Below are positions 52,393 through 61,875 of a stretch of 64,000 bases of DNA, piece after piece. The translations under genes were made by a program, and so were the position numbers. The stretch is from Rhodothermales bacterium (lineage in GTDB: Bacteria > Bacteroidota > Rhodothermia > Rhodothermales > UBA10348): NCBI GenBank assembly GCA_028284865.1, contig JANQQV010000020.1, positions 62,001 to 126,000 of the forward strand, read 5' to 3'. The stretch's first letter is position 1. Every line of letters begins with the position of its first letter. The notes beneath the pieces are model-generated. The model was not told the origin of the DNA and did no database searches. It saw only the letters and a program-made list of their open reading frames with translations.

Positions 52393-53804
52393 CGCCGGCA
52401 CTGCGCATTTTAGGAGTTTCGCTATCTGAAGACGGACTCCATTGGCTGAGCGACGGGCTCGGAAGTGATCCCGCCGCCATGGACGTCTGTAGTCCTGATG
52501 AACTGCCAGTGGATCTATCCGCCTACGATGTTGCCGTTTTCAATCAGGATATTGAGCCGGATCAAGCGCGCAATACCCTGGCGAACATGCTTCGCCTGCG
52601 CACAGGGCTTCCCATTCTGTTTGGCATTGACAGCGCCGCCGTTGATGCCTGGGAGCCGCTGCTGCGTTTGGGTGGCCACGATTTGATCTTCCGTGACGTG
52701 GACTCGGCAGCGCAGATCAAGCGGCGACTCGCTCGCGCGATCAGCCAGACCGGTCTGCTGCTTGCCGTCCAGGAGGCGGAAATACGACTCCGAACCATCA
52801 TCGAGAACATTGATGATGGTGTGCTGATTCTCGATGCGAGCGGCATGATCCTGTTCGCCAATCCGGCCACCGAATCGCTTCTCGATCGACCGCTGGATGA
52901 ATTGTTCGGCCTTCAGGTCCCCTTTTCCCTTCCGGAGAAGCGCGAAGATGTCATTGACCTTTCATTGCTGACAGGAGCCCCGCGCGTTTTGCACCTCAAA
53001 ACCTACCCGGTGACCTGGGAAGGCCTCGAAGCGCATTTGATCACGCTCCGCGACATCACGGCTGAACAGGAAATCAGGCAGCAGCTGCGATTGGCCCGGA
53101 AGTCGGCCGAGGAAGCGGCGGCCATGAAGAGCACCTTCCTGGCGAACATGAGTCATGAACTGCGCATGCCTCTGGCCTCCATCATTGGCTTTGCGCAACT
53201 CATCGGCGAAGGCACCGACGATCCCGACTTTCAGGAGTTTGCCGAGGCCATTGAGGATAGTGGTAATCGCCTGTTGACCACGATCAACGCCGTTCTGGAA
53301 GCGACGCGCCTTGAGAAGGATCACATCGAGCCTTTCATGCAGGCCGTTCGCGTCGATTCCGTGGTCGAAGAGGTCGTCGCCTCGCTGCAGCCGCTGATTC
53401 AGAGCGATGCCGTCGTTTTATCCTGCAGCGGCACGGGCACACCCACGGTTCAGGCCGATGAGGACTTCCTGGTGCGTATTCTCAACAACCTCATCGGAAA
53501 CGCCGCGAAGTTCACCGACGCGGGTTCGATCACGGTGACCTGGTCGGTTGAAGACGCGTTTGCCCGCATCAACGTGACCGATACGGGCAAGGGCATCTCG
53601 GAAGAGTTCATCCCGGAGCTATTCAATGAGTTCACACAGGAAAGCACCGGTAAAGGGCGATCCCACGAAGGCACCGGACTCGGACTGACCATCGTAAAAG
53701 GACTGGTTGACCTGCTGGAAGGCCGTATCGAGGTCACCAGCACACCCGGCGAGGGATCCCGATTCAGCGTGTATATTCCGCTCGCTGCCGAGGGAGTGGC
53801 CTGA
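52389..53804 (+). CDS. Histidine kinase with pseudo-receiver, PAS, HisKA and HATPase domains
   Basis: 471 residues. Residues 1-118 resemble a response-regulator receiver fold, but the phosphoacceptor region reads 'DVAVFNQDIEP', with Asn in the usual Asp place. A PAS domain follows at ~125-235 ('IIENIDDGVLILDASGMI'). The HisKA H-box is 'NMSHELRMPLASIIGF' (note M for the usual T), and the ATPase has 'NNLIGNAAKFTD', 'DTGKGIS' and 'HEGTGLGLTIVKGLVDLL'. It is soluble, with no TM segment, and has no adjacent response regulator (orphan). It overlaps the M24 peptidase gene by four bases. The signal is probably an intracellular redox or ligand cue through PAS. Confidence 0.93.
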   Translation: MTPALRILGVSLSEDGLHWLSDGLGSDPAAMDVCSPDELPVDLSAYDVAVFNQDIEPDQARNTLANMLRLRTGLPILFGIDSAAVDAWEPLLRLGGHDLIFRDVDSAAQIKRRLARAISQTGLLLAVQEAEIRLRTIIENIDDGVLILDASGMILFANPATESLLDRPLDELFGLQVPFSLPEKREDVIDLSLLTGAPRVLHLKTYPVTWEGLEAHLITLRDITAEQEIRQQLRLARKSAEEAAAMKSTFLANMSHELRMPLASIIGFAQLIGEGTDDPDFQEFAEAIEDSGNRLLTTINAVLEATRLEKDHIEPFMQAVRVDSVVEEVVASLQPLIQSDAVVLSCSGTGTPTVQADEDFLVRILNNLIGNAAKFTDAGSITVTWSVEDAFARINVTDTGKGISEEFIPELFNEFTQESTGKGRSHEGTGLGLTIVKGLVDLLEGRIEVTSTPGEGSRFSVYIPLAAEGVA

Positions 53805-53866
53805 CGCCAGCTACAGACTCAACACATCCACAGACCTAGCCCAAATAGACTCACCCAGGTGACACC

Positions 53867-55042
53867 GTGGTAACCGAACCGAATCAACTCTTTGCCCTGC
53901 TGGCTGGTGTGCTGGCGCTCGTTTTCTGGTTGAGCACGATTCCCGCTTTCAAGAAGGTGTTCACCATCCTGCCGCCGGTGATTTGGGCTTATTTCGTGCC
54001 CATGTTCCTGACGACCACGGGTATAACCCCGTCGTCCTCAGAGGTGTATTCGTGGATGTCGCGGTACCTGTTGCCGTTCTCCCTCTTCCTGCTGATGATC
54101 ACGGTGGACCTCCCGTCCATCCTCAAGCTGGGACGAAAAGCCATCATCATGATGGTGGTCGGAACAGCGGGAATCGTGATCGGCGGACCCCTCGCCTATC
54201 TGATTTTTGGCGCCTTTTTGCCTGCTGATGCGTGGCAGGGCTTTGCAACGCTTTCGGGAAGCTGGATCGGTGGCACGGCCAACATGCTCGCCATCAAGGA
54301 GAGTGTCGGCGCCCCTGACTCCGTTCTAGGCCCCATTATCGTGGTGGATACGGTCGTCGGTTACGGCTGGATGGGCGTCCTGATCTTCCTGAGCGCCTTC
54401 CAGGAGCGCTTCGACAAGTGGGTCAAAGCGGACAACAGCGCTATTGAGCAGGCCAATGCGCGCCTCTCCGAGATCGATCAGACCCGCCGTCCCGTGCAGC
54501 TGAACGATCTGGTATACATCGTTGGTCTGACGCTGGTCGCCACCATCCTTGCCATCGCCATCGGTGATCGTCTTCCTGCCGTCGGTGACCCAACCATTGT
54601 CTCTCCAGCCACCTGGGCCATCCTGATCGTCGTGACGGTTGGATTGACGCTTTCCTTCACGCCTCTTCGCAAAATGGAATCAGCTGGAGCCTCACGTGTT
54701 GGTTTCCTCGCGCTGTACCTCCTGCTGACGTCCATTGGTGCACGGGCAGACTTGAAAGCGGTCCTTGATGCACCCCTCTACCTGGCAGCCGGTGCGGTGT
54801 GGATCTCCGTCCACGTGGCTTTGCTCATGATCTTCGCCAAGGCCATCAAGGCTCCGCTGTTCTTCGTAGCAACGGGCAGTATGGCAAATGTCGGAGGTGC
54901 GGCCAGTGCGCCGGTCGTAGCCAGTGTGTATCACCCCTCCATGGCGCCCGTGGGGCTACTCATGGGGGTATCCGGGTACATCCTGGGAATCTACGCAGCA
55001 CTCGGCTGCGCATGGATCCTCGGCCAAATGGCATTTATGTAG
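53867..55042 (+). CDS. DUF819 family multi-pass membrane protein
   Basis: 391 residues starting at GTG 53867. About ten hydrophobic segments with a hydrophilic loop around residues 185-210 ('RLSEIDQTRRPVQLND'). Recognisable DUF819 blocks: 'PAFKKVFTILPPVIWAYF', 'ATLSGSWIGGTANMLAIKE', 'VATGSMANVGGAASAPVVA' and 'LLMGVSGYILGIYAALGCAW'. The Gly-rich blocks resemble ion- or carboxylate-transport folds, so a permease-like role is plausible but unproven. It ends 17 bases from the convergent pepF stop. Confidence 0.9.
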   Translation: MVTEPNQLFALLAGVLALVFWLSTIPAFKKVFTILPPVIWAYFVPMFLTTTGITPSSSEVYSWMSRYLLPFSLFLLMITVDLPSILKLGRKAIIMMVVGTAGIVIGGPLAYLIFGAFLPADAWQGFATLSGSWIGGTANMLAIKESVGAPDSVLGPIIVVDTVVGYGWMGVLIFLSAFQERFDKWVKADNSAIEQANARLSEIDQTRRPVQLNDLVYIVGLTLVATILAIAIGDRLPAVGDPTIVSPATWAILIVVTVGLTLSFTPLRKMESAGASRVGFLALYLLLTSIGARADLKAVLDAPLYLAAGAVWISVHVALLMIFAKAIKAPLFFVATGSMANVGGAASAPVVASVYHPSMAPVGLLMGVSGYILGIYAALGCAWILGQMAFM

Positions 55043-55058
55043 CGCACATCCAGCGGAA

Positions 55059-56912
55059 TCAGGCGTCCAGCCCAACTGCGAGTGCTTCCGCTTCATCGAC
55101 CATGTCACCGATAGCCTGCACGCCGCCTGCCCAGAAAGCAGGATCTCGCAGGTCTACACCCAGCTTGCCCACCAGCTCGTGCGGCCAATCCTTGCCGCCG
55201 CTGCGCAGCAGCTCGATGTATTGATCGGCGAATCCACTTCCTGATTCCTGGTATTTCTGATACAAGGCAAGTACGAGCAGCTCGCCGAAGGCATAGGCGT
55301 ACACGTAGCCTGGTGTATGGAGGAAATGCGGGATGTAGCTCCACCAGACCGAGTAGTTGTCGCTCAAGGCCACCGAGTCGCCAAACATGGGCCGCTGCGT
55401 ATCCATCCAGGCCTTGCTAAAGGCTTCAGCTGATAGCTCTCCGCCGGAGCGACGCTCCGTGTGGATGCGATCCTCGAAGCGATTCATCGACACCTGGCGG
55501 AAGACCGTGGCAATCGTGTCGTCGATCTTGCCCATCAGCATGGCCAGGCGATTCTGAGGATCCGATTCGGATTTTATCAGGCGTTGGAAGACCAACATTT
55601 CGCCAAAGACCGAAGCCGTTTCGGCGGTAGTCAGCGGCGTGTCCGCATGGAATATGCCCTGATCGCGCGACAGGTACTGATGAACCCCGTGTCCAAGCTC
55701 GTGGGCCAGGGTCTGCACGTCCCGGATTTTCCCGGTGTAGTTCATAAGGATGTAGGGATGCGCAGACGGCACACACCCGTGACTGAACGCTCCTCCGCGC
55801 TTGGCTTCGCCCAGCGCCGCATCGATCCAGTTCTCATCGAAGAACCGCTCGGTGATGGCACCCATCTGGGGATGAAACTCGGTGTAGGACGAAAGCACCA
55901 TCTCCCGTGCCGTGGCCCAATCAATGTGACGATCCGCTTCGCCAATGGGCGCGTAGCGATCGTATTCCGTCATGGAATCGATGCCCAGCAGTCGCTGTTT
56001 GATCTGATAGAAACGCTGAACGTGGGTATAGCCGTCCTGAACCGCTCCGATGAGCGCCTCGACATCCTCGTCCGCCACCTCATTCGACATGTTGCGAGCC
56101 GTAATCCAGGACGGGTAGCCTCGCAGCCGGTCATCCAGCGCTTTGTCAGCCAGAATCGTATTGAAGATGAAGGTCAACGTGCGAAGGTTGCCTTTCAGCC
56201 CTTGCGTGAAGGATTCGGCTGCTTCGCGCCGAACACCCCGGTCCGCATCGTGCAAACGAGCAAGAACCTGCTGCTGGGTCAGCGACTCGTCACCGACGTG
56301 GAATCGCATATCGGAGATCGACTCATCAAACAGGCGATTCCAGGCTGATCGTCCCGTATTGGACTTCTCGATCAGGATTTTCTCCTCGGGCTCGCTGAGC
56401 AGATAGGGCTTCTGCAGGCGGGCTACTTCGAGATAGTGCTTGCAGAAATCCAGACGCTCGTCCTGAAGCAGCGCCTCCGCTTGTTCGTCTGGAACGCGCG
56501 TCCATTCCAGGTCAAAAAAGAGAAGCTTGGTCGAAATGGCCGTGTAGGCTTCTCGCACCTGCTGCAGCAACGCGCCGCGCTCCGGACTGGCCGTGTCCGT
56601 AGACCAGTTGAGGTACGCGTAGGTGTACGCTTTGCCCACATCATCCTGCAACGCCCCTAATGCCTTCATGGCGCTCTCCATGCCCTCAGCACTGAGCTGT
56701 GCAACGTGATCACGAAAGTCAGCCGCGAATGCATCCGCTGCATCAGCAGCACGCTTGAGGGTGGCGTGCAGGTCGTCGGTGCTGTCAAACAGCTGAGTCA
56801 AATCCCAGGTGACGTCCTCAGCTCCTGTCTCCTTTCCGGCACTCTCAGAAGCAGCGAGTAGCAGGGATTCGAAGGCCTTTGTGGGGTCGGAATGCAATGA
56901 GAATGGGCGCAT
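55059..56912 (-). CDS. pepF: M3 family oligoendopeptidase (PepF-like)
   Basis: 617 residues, normal PepF length. The catalytic zinc motif 'HELGHGVHQYL' lies near residue 402, with the downstream Glu ligand region 'TTAETASVFGEMLV'. 'YPSWITARNMSNEVADEDV' is typical of the substrate-binding half. No signal peptide, so cytosolic degradation of 6-18-residue peptides. It converges on the DUF819 gene and is divergent from the thioredoxin-like gene. Confidence 0.94.
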   Translation of the reverse strand: MRPFSLHSDPTKAFESLLLAASESAGKETGAEDVTWDLTQLFDSTDDLHATLKRAADAADAFAADFRDHVAQLSAEGMESAMKALGALQDDVGKAYTYAYLNWSTDTASPERGALLQQVREAYTAISTKLLFFDLEWTRVPDEQAEALLQDERLDFCKHYLEVARLQKPYLLSEPEEKILIEKSNTGRSAWNRLFDESISDMRFHVGDESLTQQQVLARLHDADRGVRREAAESFTQGLKGNLRTLTFIFNTILADKALDDRLRGYPSWITARNMSNEVADEDVEALIGAVQDGYTHVQRFYQIKQRLLGIDSMTEYDRYAPIGEADRHIDWATAREMVLSSYTEFHPQMGAITERFFDENWIDAALGEAKRGGAFSHGCVPSAHPYILMNYTGKIRDVQTLAHELGHGVHQYLSRDQGIFHADTPLTTAETASVFGEMLVFQRLIKSESDPQNRLAMLMGKIDDTIATVFRQVSMNRFEDRIHTERRSGGELSAEAFSKAWMDTQRPMFGDSVALSDNYSVWWSYIPHFLHTPGYVYAYAFGELLVLALYQKYQESGSGFADQYIELLRSGGKDWPHELVGKLGVDLRDPAFWAGGVQAIGDMVDEAEALAVGLDA

Positions 56913-57054
56913 GGGAATCGAGGTACCAATCGAGGGAATCGCGGCGGTCGTTCATGTAACGCCGCGGCTTACTCCGGCACTTCGTATTGGGTCCGGGAAC
57001 GGAATGAGTTTCCAAGGACTTAACACCGCTGAGCACCCCATAAGGACCGAACTC

Positions 57055-57618
57055 ATGATCCGCCGATTCAAAACCATCGTTGCCGGCCCTCTGCTGATTG
57101 TTGCTGCTGTCGCCCTTGCCGGATGTACCACGCAGGAAGAAAAGCCGCTGTTTGCAGACGTGCCTGAAATCGGCCGCATGCCAACGGCTGAGATGCTTCC
57201 CACAATCGATCATGAGCGTCTGACCGGCGAACGATTGACCAACGCCGACTTCGAAGGCAAGGTGAGCGTGGTCAACTTCTGGGCAACGTGGTGCGGTCCC
57301 TGCATCGTCGAGATTCCCGAATTCGTGGCGCTTCAAGAAGAGTGGAAAGATCGCCCCTTCCAGTTCATAGGGGTGTCCCAGGATGAGGAGGGCTTCGACG
57401 TTGTTCGCCCATTCGTGGACGACTTCATGATGCAGTATCCCCAGATCCTCGACCCTCGCGGCGAGCTGGGTGAAGCTTTTGGAGGCGCCTACGTCCTTCC
57501 GGCCACCTTCGTGGTAGACGGCGACGGTACTATCCTGGCTGGATACGGCGGCCTATTCCCACTGCATGACTTCAAACCGGATCTGGACCGGCTCGTCACG
57601 AAATGGGAGAACTCCTGA
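57055..57618 (+). CDS. TlpA/ResA-like thioredoxin-fold lipoprotein
   Basis: 187 residues from ATG 57055, chosen because it gives a lipoprotein signal 'VAAVALAGC' (Cys at ~24); the longer frame from 56809 overlaps pepF and is rejected. The redox motif 'NFWATWCGPCIVEIPEF' gives a CGPC active site, followed by 'GVSQDEEGFDVVRPFV' and the cis-Pro region 'VLPATFVVDGDG'. It is a periplasm-facing thiol-disulfide reductase, possibly for cytochrome c maturation or protein thiol repair. It converges with the M16 gene (7-base gap). Confidence 0.93.
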   Translation: MIRRFKTIVAGPLLIVAAVALAGCTTQEEKPLFADVPEIGRMPTAEMLPTIDHERLTGERLTNADFEGKVSVVNFWATWCGPCIVEIPEFVALQEEWKDRPFQFIGVSQDEEGFDVVRPFVDDFMMQYPQILDPRGELGEAFGGAYVLPATFVVDGDGTILAGYGGLFPLHDFKPDLDRLVTKWENS

Positions 57619-57625
57619 GCAGGCG

Positions 57626-58939
57626 TCAAGCCAGCTGCGCTTCTTCTTTGGGCAGATAGACGCCTGTCGTTTTTCCATCGGCAACGAAGACCTGAGTGGC
57701 CGCTTCCTGGATCTGCTCGGGCGTAACCGTACGGATCGTCTCCAGGAATCGGGGCAACAGACGCCAATCGCCGGCTGCAATGGCCTCGTTGAGCTGGGAA
57801 GCCAGTGAAAACGAGCCATCGCGGGCATACAGGGTTTCGGCCTCCAGCTTGGCCAGTGCACGCTCCATTTCTGCTTCGTCCACAAGCTCTGTCTTCAGGC
57901 GATCCAACTCTTCGGTGATAACCACTTCGACTTCGTCTGGCCCGGCCTCTCCAGTGAGCATAGCCATAACGGTAAAAAGACCCGGGTCGCGGAATGACGA
58001 CGCGCCCGCCGATACCGATGTCGCCCAGCCTCCATCAACCAGTCGCTTGTAGAGTCGGCTTGTGCGGCCTTGCGTCAGGATCATTCCCGCCAGATGCAAC
58101 GGGGTAACCGCCTCGTCAAGCGCTGCCGGAGACTTGAACCCCATGATTACGGCAGGCATCCCACCTTGCATGCGAATTGTGGTGCGTCGCTCTCCCATCT
58201 GTTCGGGCTCGCGCAAATCGAGCTTTGGGACATCCGGACCCCGTGGGATCGCGCCAAAATGGGCACTGATAGACGCCATAACGGTGGCAGCATCAAAACC
58301 ACCGATCACCGATACCGTCGCGTTGGGCGGCCAGTAGAAGCGATCGTAAAAGCTCCTCAGCCCGTCAGCAGTGATGTTCTCAATGTCCTGTCGCCAACCG
58401 ATGGTCGGATGGTGATACGTGTGGGCCTCAAAGGCGGTAGACCAGAGCGCGTGGTACAGCTTCCGGATAGGCTGATTTTCCCCGCGGTCAAATTCGTTCA
58501 GAATGACGGTACGCTCCGACTCAACCTCTTCCGGGTCCAGCGACAGGTTCCGCATGCGGTCTGCTTCGATCTCGAAGGCCAGGTCGAGGTGCTCCTCGGG
58601 GAGCAGTTCGTAGTAATTCGTGCGATCATTCCATGTGGTCGCATTGACGCGAGCCCCACGCGCCTGAAGGACGTTGAAAATCGTCCGCCCGCTTTTCTTG
58701 GAGAAGCGCTCCGTTCCCTTGAACATCATGTGCTCGAGGAAATGGGTTGCTCCGGTCTCCCCCTGACGCTCATTGCGGCTTCCCACCTGGTAGGTGATCA
58801 TGACGGTCGCAACGCGCGCCTCACCCTGCGGGCAAAGCAAAACCTGCAAGCCGTTGCTGTCCATGCGATAGCTGTGAATGCCGCCTTCGCTTTCGACCCA
58901 GGTGAACCCGTCGTAGTGCGTGTCCTCTGCAACTTCCAT
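57626..58939 (-). CDS. M16 family (pitrilysin-type) zinc peptidase
   Basis: 437 residues, one-chain M16B-size protein. The inverted zinc motif HxxEH is 'HFLEH' at 66-70, and the distal Glu ligand lies in 'ESERTVILNEFDRGEN'. The C-terminal half contains 'GGWATSVSAGASSFRDPGLF' and 'SRLYKRLVDGG', the substrate-binding R/Y region of the M16 fold. No signal peptide. The start overlaps the polA stop by one base (TGATG), so it is translationally coupled to DNA polymerase I, an unexpected pairing. Confidence 0.95.
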   Translation of the reverse strand: MEVAEDTHYDGFTWVESEGGIHSYRMDSNGLQVLLCPQGEARVATVMITYQVGSRNERQGETGATHFLEHMMFKGTERFSKKSGRTIFNVLQARGARVNATTWNDRTNYYELLPEEHLDLAFEIEADRMRNLSLDPEEVESERTVILNEFDRGENQPIRKLYHALWSTAFEAHTYHHPTIGWRQDIENITADGLRSFYDRFYWPPNATVSVIGGFDAATVMASISAHFGAIPRGPDVPKLDLREPEQMGERRTTIRMQGGMPAVIMGFKSPAALDEAVTPLHLAGMILTQGRTSRLYKRLVDGGWATSVSAGASSFRDPGLFTVMAMLTGEAGPDEVEVVITEELDRLKTELVDEAEMERALAKLEAETLYARDGSFSLASQLNEAIAAGDWRLLPRFLETIRTVTPEQIQEAATQVFVADGKTTGVYLPKEEAQLA

Positions 58940-61722
58940 CAGTGCGCCTCCAGCCAGTTGTTTCCAGTACCAGTGGTGACCTCTACGGGAATGCTCAGCG
59001 GCAAGGCCTGCGCCATTTCCTGGATGACCATGTCGCGGACACGATCCACTTCATCGACCGGTACTTCGAACACCAGTTCGTCATGGACCTGCAGCAGCAT
59101 CTTGGTCCTGAAGTCGCCCTCGGCTAGAATCCGATCAATAGTGATCATGGCCAGCTTGATCATGTCCGCCTGCGTGCCCTGGATGGGCATATTGACGGCT
59201 ACACGTTCAGCGGCCGATCGAACGTTGCGGTTTCGGGCATTGATGTCCGGGAGATAGCGCCTACGCCCAAGCATGGTCTCTGCATAGCCATTCTCACGGG
59301 CCTTCTCGACCTGCTCAACCAGGAACGACGCCACCGCCGGGAAACTGCGATTGTAGGTGTCGATCAGCTCCTGTGCTTCCGATACGGAGCATCTGAGACG
59401 ATTGGACAGGCCAAACGATGAGATGCCGTACGGAATACCGTAGTTGACCTCCTTGGCCTTGCTCCGCTGTTCGCGGGTTACAGCATCCGGCTCAACGCCA
59501 AATACGCGCGCAGCCGTGGTCGTGTGGATGTCGACACCGTCCCGGTAGGCTTGCTGCATAGCCTCGTCGCCAGCCAGTGAGGCCAGGATGCGAAGCTCGA
59601 TCTGGGCGTAATCGGCCGAAAGCAGGACATGCCCCTGAGGCGCGACGAAGGAGCGCCGAATCTCGCGGCCACGAGCCGTCCGGATCGGAATATTCTGCAG
59701 GTTCGGATTAGAACTCGACAGACGGCCCGTGGCCGCCGTTGTCTGCGAATAGGACGTGTGAATGCGACCTGTTTCCGGATGCACGAGGTCGCCTAGCGCA
59801 TCGATGTAGGTCGATTTGAGCTTGGCCAGTTCGCGCCAATCGAGAATCATCCCAGGGAGTTCGTGCTCGGCGGCCAATTCGGTTAGCACGCTCTCTTTAG
59901 TGGACGGCTTACCCGTCGACGTCTTCGAGACCACGCGGAGCCCGAGCTTTTCGAATAAAATGACGCCGATCTGAGCCGGAGAGCCAATGTTGAACTCCTC
60001 GCCGGCCACACCATAAATCTGCTCTTCCAACTGGGCCAGATCTTCCGTCGCCCGTTCGGACAGCTCCATCAGGACCGATCGATCCAGTTCGATGCCCTCA
60101 CTTTCCATGCGAGCGAGCACGGGTACTAGCGGAAACTCGAGGTCGTTCGCCAGATCCTTGACTCCTGAGGTCTCCAGTCGCGGGCGAAGGACCTCCGAAA
60201 GCTGCAGCGTGATATCAGCATCCTCACAGGCATAGGTGGCGACCTCCGCTGGCGGTATGTCGCGCATGGACTTGGCGTCCTTTCCTTTACCAATCAACGA
60301 AGAGATCGGGATGGTCTGATAGTTCAATTCCCGACGCGCCAGCGCATCGAGACCATGCGGCTCTTCGGGTGCAATCAAATAGTGCGCGACCATGGTGTCG
60401 AAGAATGGACCCTGCACCTTCACGCCATGGCGGGCCATGACTAACCAATCATATTTCACATTTTGTCCTGTCTTTTCGCCTTCGCTCTCAAGAAGGGGAG
60501 CAACGATCTTCAACACCTGCTGAGTCGAGGTACCGTCGGGAAGAGGGGTCGGAATGTATACAGCCTTGTCTGTCTCCACCGCCAGGGCAATACCAACCAG
60601 CGATGCGATCATCGGATCGGTCGACGTGGTTTCGGTATCGAAAGAGAGCGGAAATCGGCCGCTGAAGGCCTCGACGACCTCCTTCACATCATCCATCGTC
60701 GCGAGCATGCGATAGTCCGCGCGCTCCTCGTCGTAGCTCCTTAGCCCACCATCATCAAACAACCCGCCTTGTTCGCCTTCCTCAGCCGTTGGTGCCGCGT
60801 TGGCAGCTGCTTTGGGCGAGAGGATGCGCTCGACACGGTCAAAGAGACGGTTGAACTCGAGATCATTGAACAGCGAGCGAATCTCGCGCAGGTCGGGTGC
60901 CTTACACAAGAAATCGCTCCATCCCAAACTCAGCGGGACGTCTGTCTTGATCGTGACGAGCTTTTTCGACAGAAGTGCCATGTCCGCCTCGTTCTGCATC
61001 CCTTCGCGGGCACGCTTCCCCTTCAGATCGTCGGCGTGCTCAATGAGTTTCTCAACACTCCCGTACTCGGCAACCAGCTTCATGGCCGTCTTTTCGCCAA
61101 TTCCGCTCACGCCGGGGACATTGTCCGCCGAATCGCCCATCAACGCAAGAATATCGATGAACTGGATCGGTTCGACGCCATATTTCTCCCTGAAGCTTTC
61201 CGGAGTGATCGGATCAAACGACTCTCCTCGGTAGGCCGGGCGAAACTGCGTGATGTGGGGATCAATGAGCTGCTGAAAGTCCTTGTCCGGCGAAACGATC
61301 ACTGCATCCACGCCTTCTGCTGATACCTGCTTCGCCAGCGTGCCGATCACGTCGTCGGCCTCAACGCCTTCTACTTCCACCACGGGGATGTCCATCGCCT
61401 CCACGACCCGCTTGATGTGCGGGAGATTGGCAATCAGCTCTTCTGGTGGTGGATCGCGATGACCTTTGTAGTCCTCGTAGAGCTCATCTCGAAACGTGCC
61501 GCCTTCTCCCATGACATCGAACACAACCGCCATGTGGTCGATACGATGATCCTCGATCAGTTTTATGAGCGCTGACGTGAATCCATAAGTCGCGCTTGTA
61601 TTGAACCCTTTCGAGTTGATCAGCGGTCTGCTGATGAAAATGAAATGGGCGCGATAGGCCAGGGCCATCGCGTCAAGGAGGTAAAGGGTCTTTTTGCGAT
61701 CGCTGGTGGGCGCGTCGGACAT
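58939..61722 (-). CDS. polA: DNA polymerase I
   Basis: 927 residues with three domains. The 5'-3' exonuclease/FEN has 'YLLDAMALAYRAHFIF', 'VDAVIVSPDKDF' and 'GDSADNVPGVSGIGEKTA'. The 3'-5' proofreading exonuclease near residue 350 has the DxE motif 'SFDTETTSTDP' intact. The polymerase has 'LLSADYAQIELRILASLAGD', 'RSKAKEVNYGIPYGISSFGL' and 'LQVHDELVFEVP'. It fills gaps and removes primers during replication and repair. Retaining proofreading differs from Taq-type PolA. It is divergent from rfbB and overlaps the M16 gene by one base. Confidence 0.98.
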   Translation of the reverse strand: MSDAPTSDRKKTLYLLDAMALAYRAHFIFISRPLINSKGFNTSATYGFTSALIKLIEDHRIDHMAVVFDVMGEGGTFRDELYEDYKGHRDPPPEELIANLPHIKRVVEAMDIPVVEVEGVEADDVIGTLAKQVSAEGVDAVIVSPDKDFQQLIDPHITQFRPAYRGESFDPITPESFREKYGVEPIQFIDILALMGDSADNVPGVSGIGEKTAMKLVAEYGSVEKLIEHADDLKGKRAREGMQNEADMALLSKKLVTIKTDVPLSLGWSDFLCKAPDLREIRSLFNDLEFNRLFDRVERILSPKAAANAAPTAEEGEQGGLFDDGGLRSYDEERADYRMLATMDDVKEVVEAFSGRFPLSFDTETTSTDPMIASLVGIALAVETDKAVYIPTPLPDGTSTQQVLKIVAPLLESEGEKTGQNVKYDWLVMARHGVKVQGPFFDTMVAHYLIAPEEPHGLDALARRELNYQTIPISSLIGKGKDAKSMRDIPPAEVATYACEDADITLQLSEVLRPRLETSGVKDLANDLEFPLVPVLARMESEGIELDRSVLMELSERATEDLAQLEEQIYGVAGEEFNIGSPAQIGVILFEKLGLRVVSKTSTGKPSTKESVLTELAAEHELPGMILDWRELAKLKSTYIDALGDLVHPETGRIHTSYSQTTAATGRLSSSNPNLQNIPIRTARGREIRRSFVAPQGHVLLSADYAQIELRILASLAGDEAMQQAYRDGVDIHTTTAARVFGVEPDAVTREQRSKAKEVNYGIPYGISSFGLSNRLRCSVSEAQELIDTYNRSFPAVASFLVEQVEKARENGYAETMLGRRRYLPDINARNRNVRSAAERVAVNMPIQGTQADMIKLAMITIDRILAEGDFRTKMLLQVHDELVFEVPVDEVDRVRDMVIQEMAQALPLSIPVEVTTGTGNNWLEAH

Positions 61723-61875
61723 ATTCCGGAGGTTCGAGGTGGGACGGGTTCAAGCGTGGAGGCGGAACACTGAACGACCTGGACCTTACACGGTTCGCTT
61801 GCTACCGGAGTCACGCGTCGTCTTTCGAGCAAGCACCTGACGATAACGAAAACGCGCTGATCGGGACTCGATTCC

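Noticed and set aside
56809-57054. 82-residue N-terminal extension of the TlpA-like gene
   Set aside because: It would overlap the start of pepF and precede the clear lipoprotein signal that begins at 57055.
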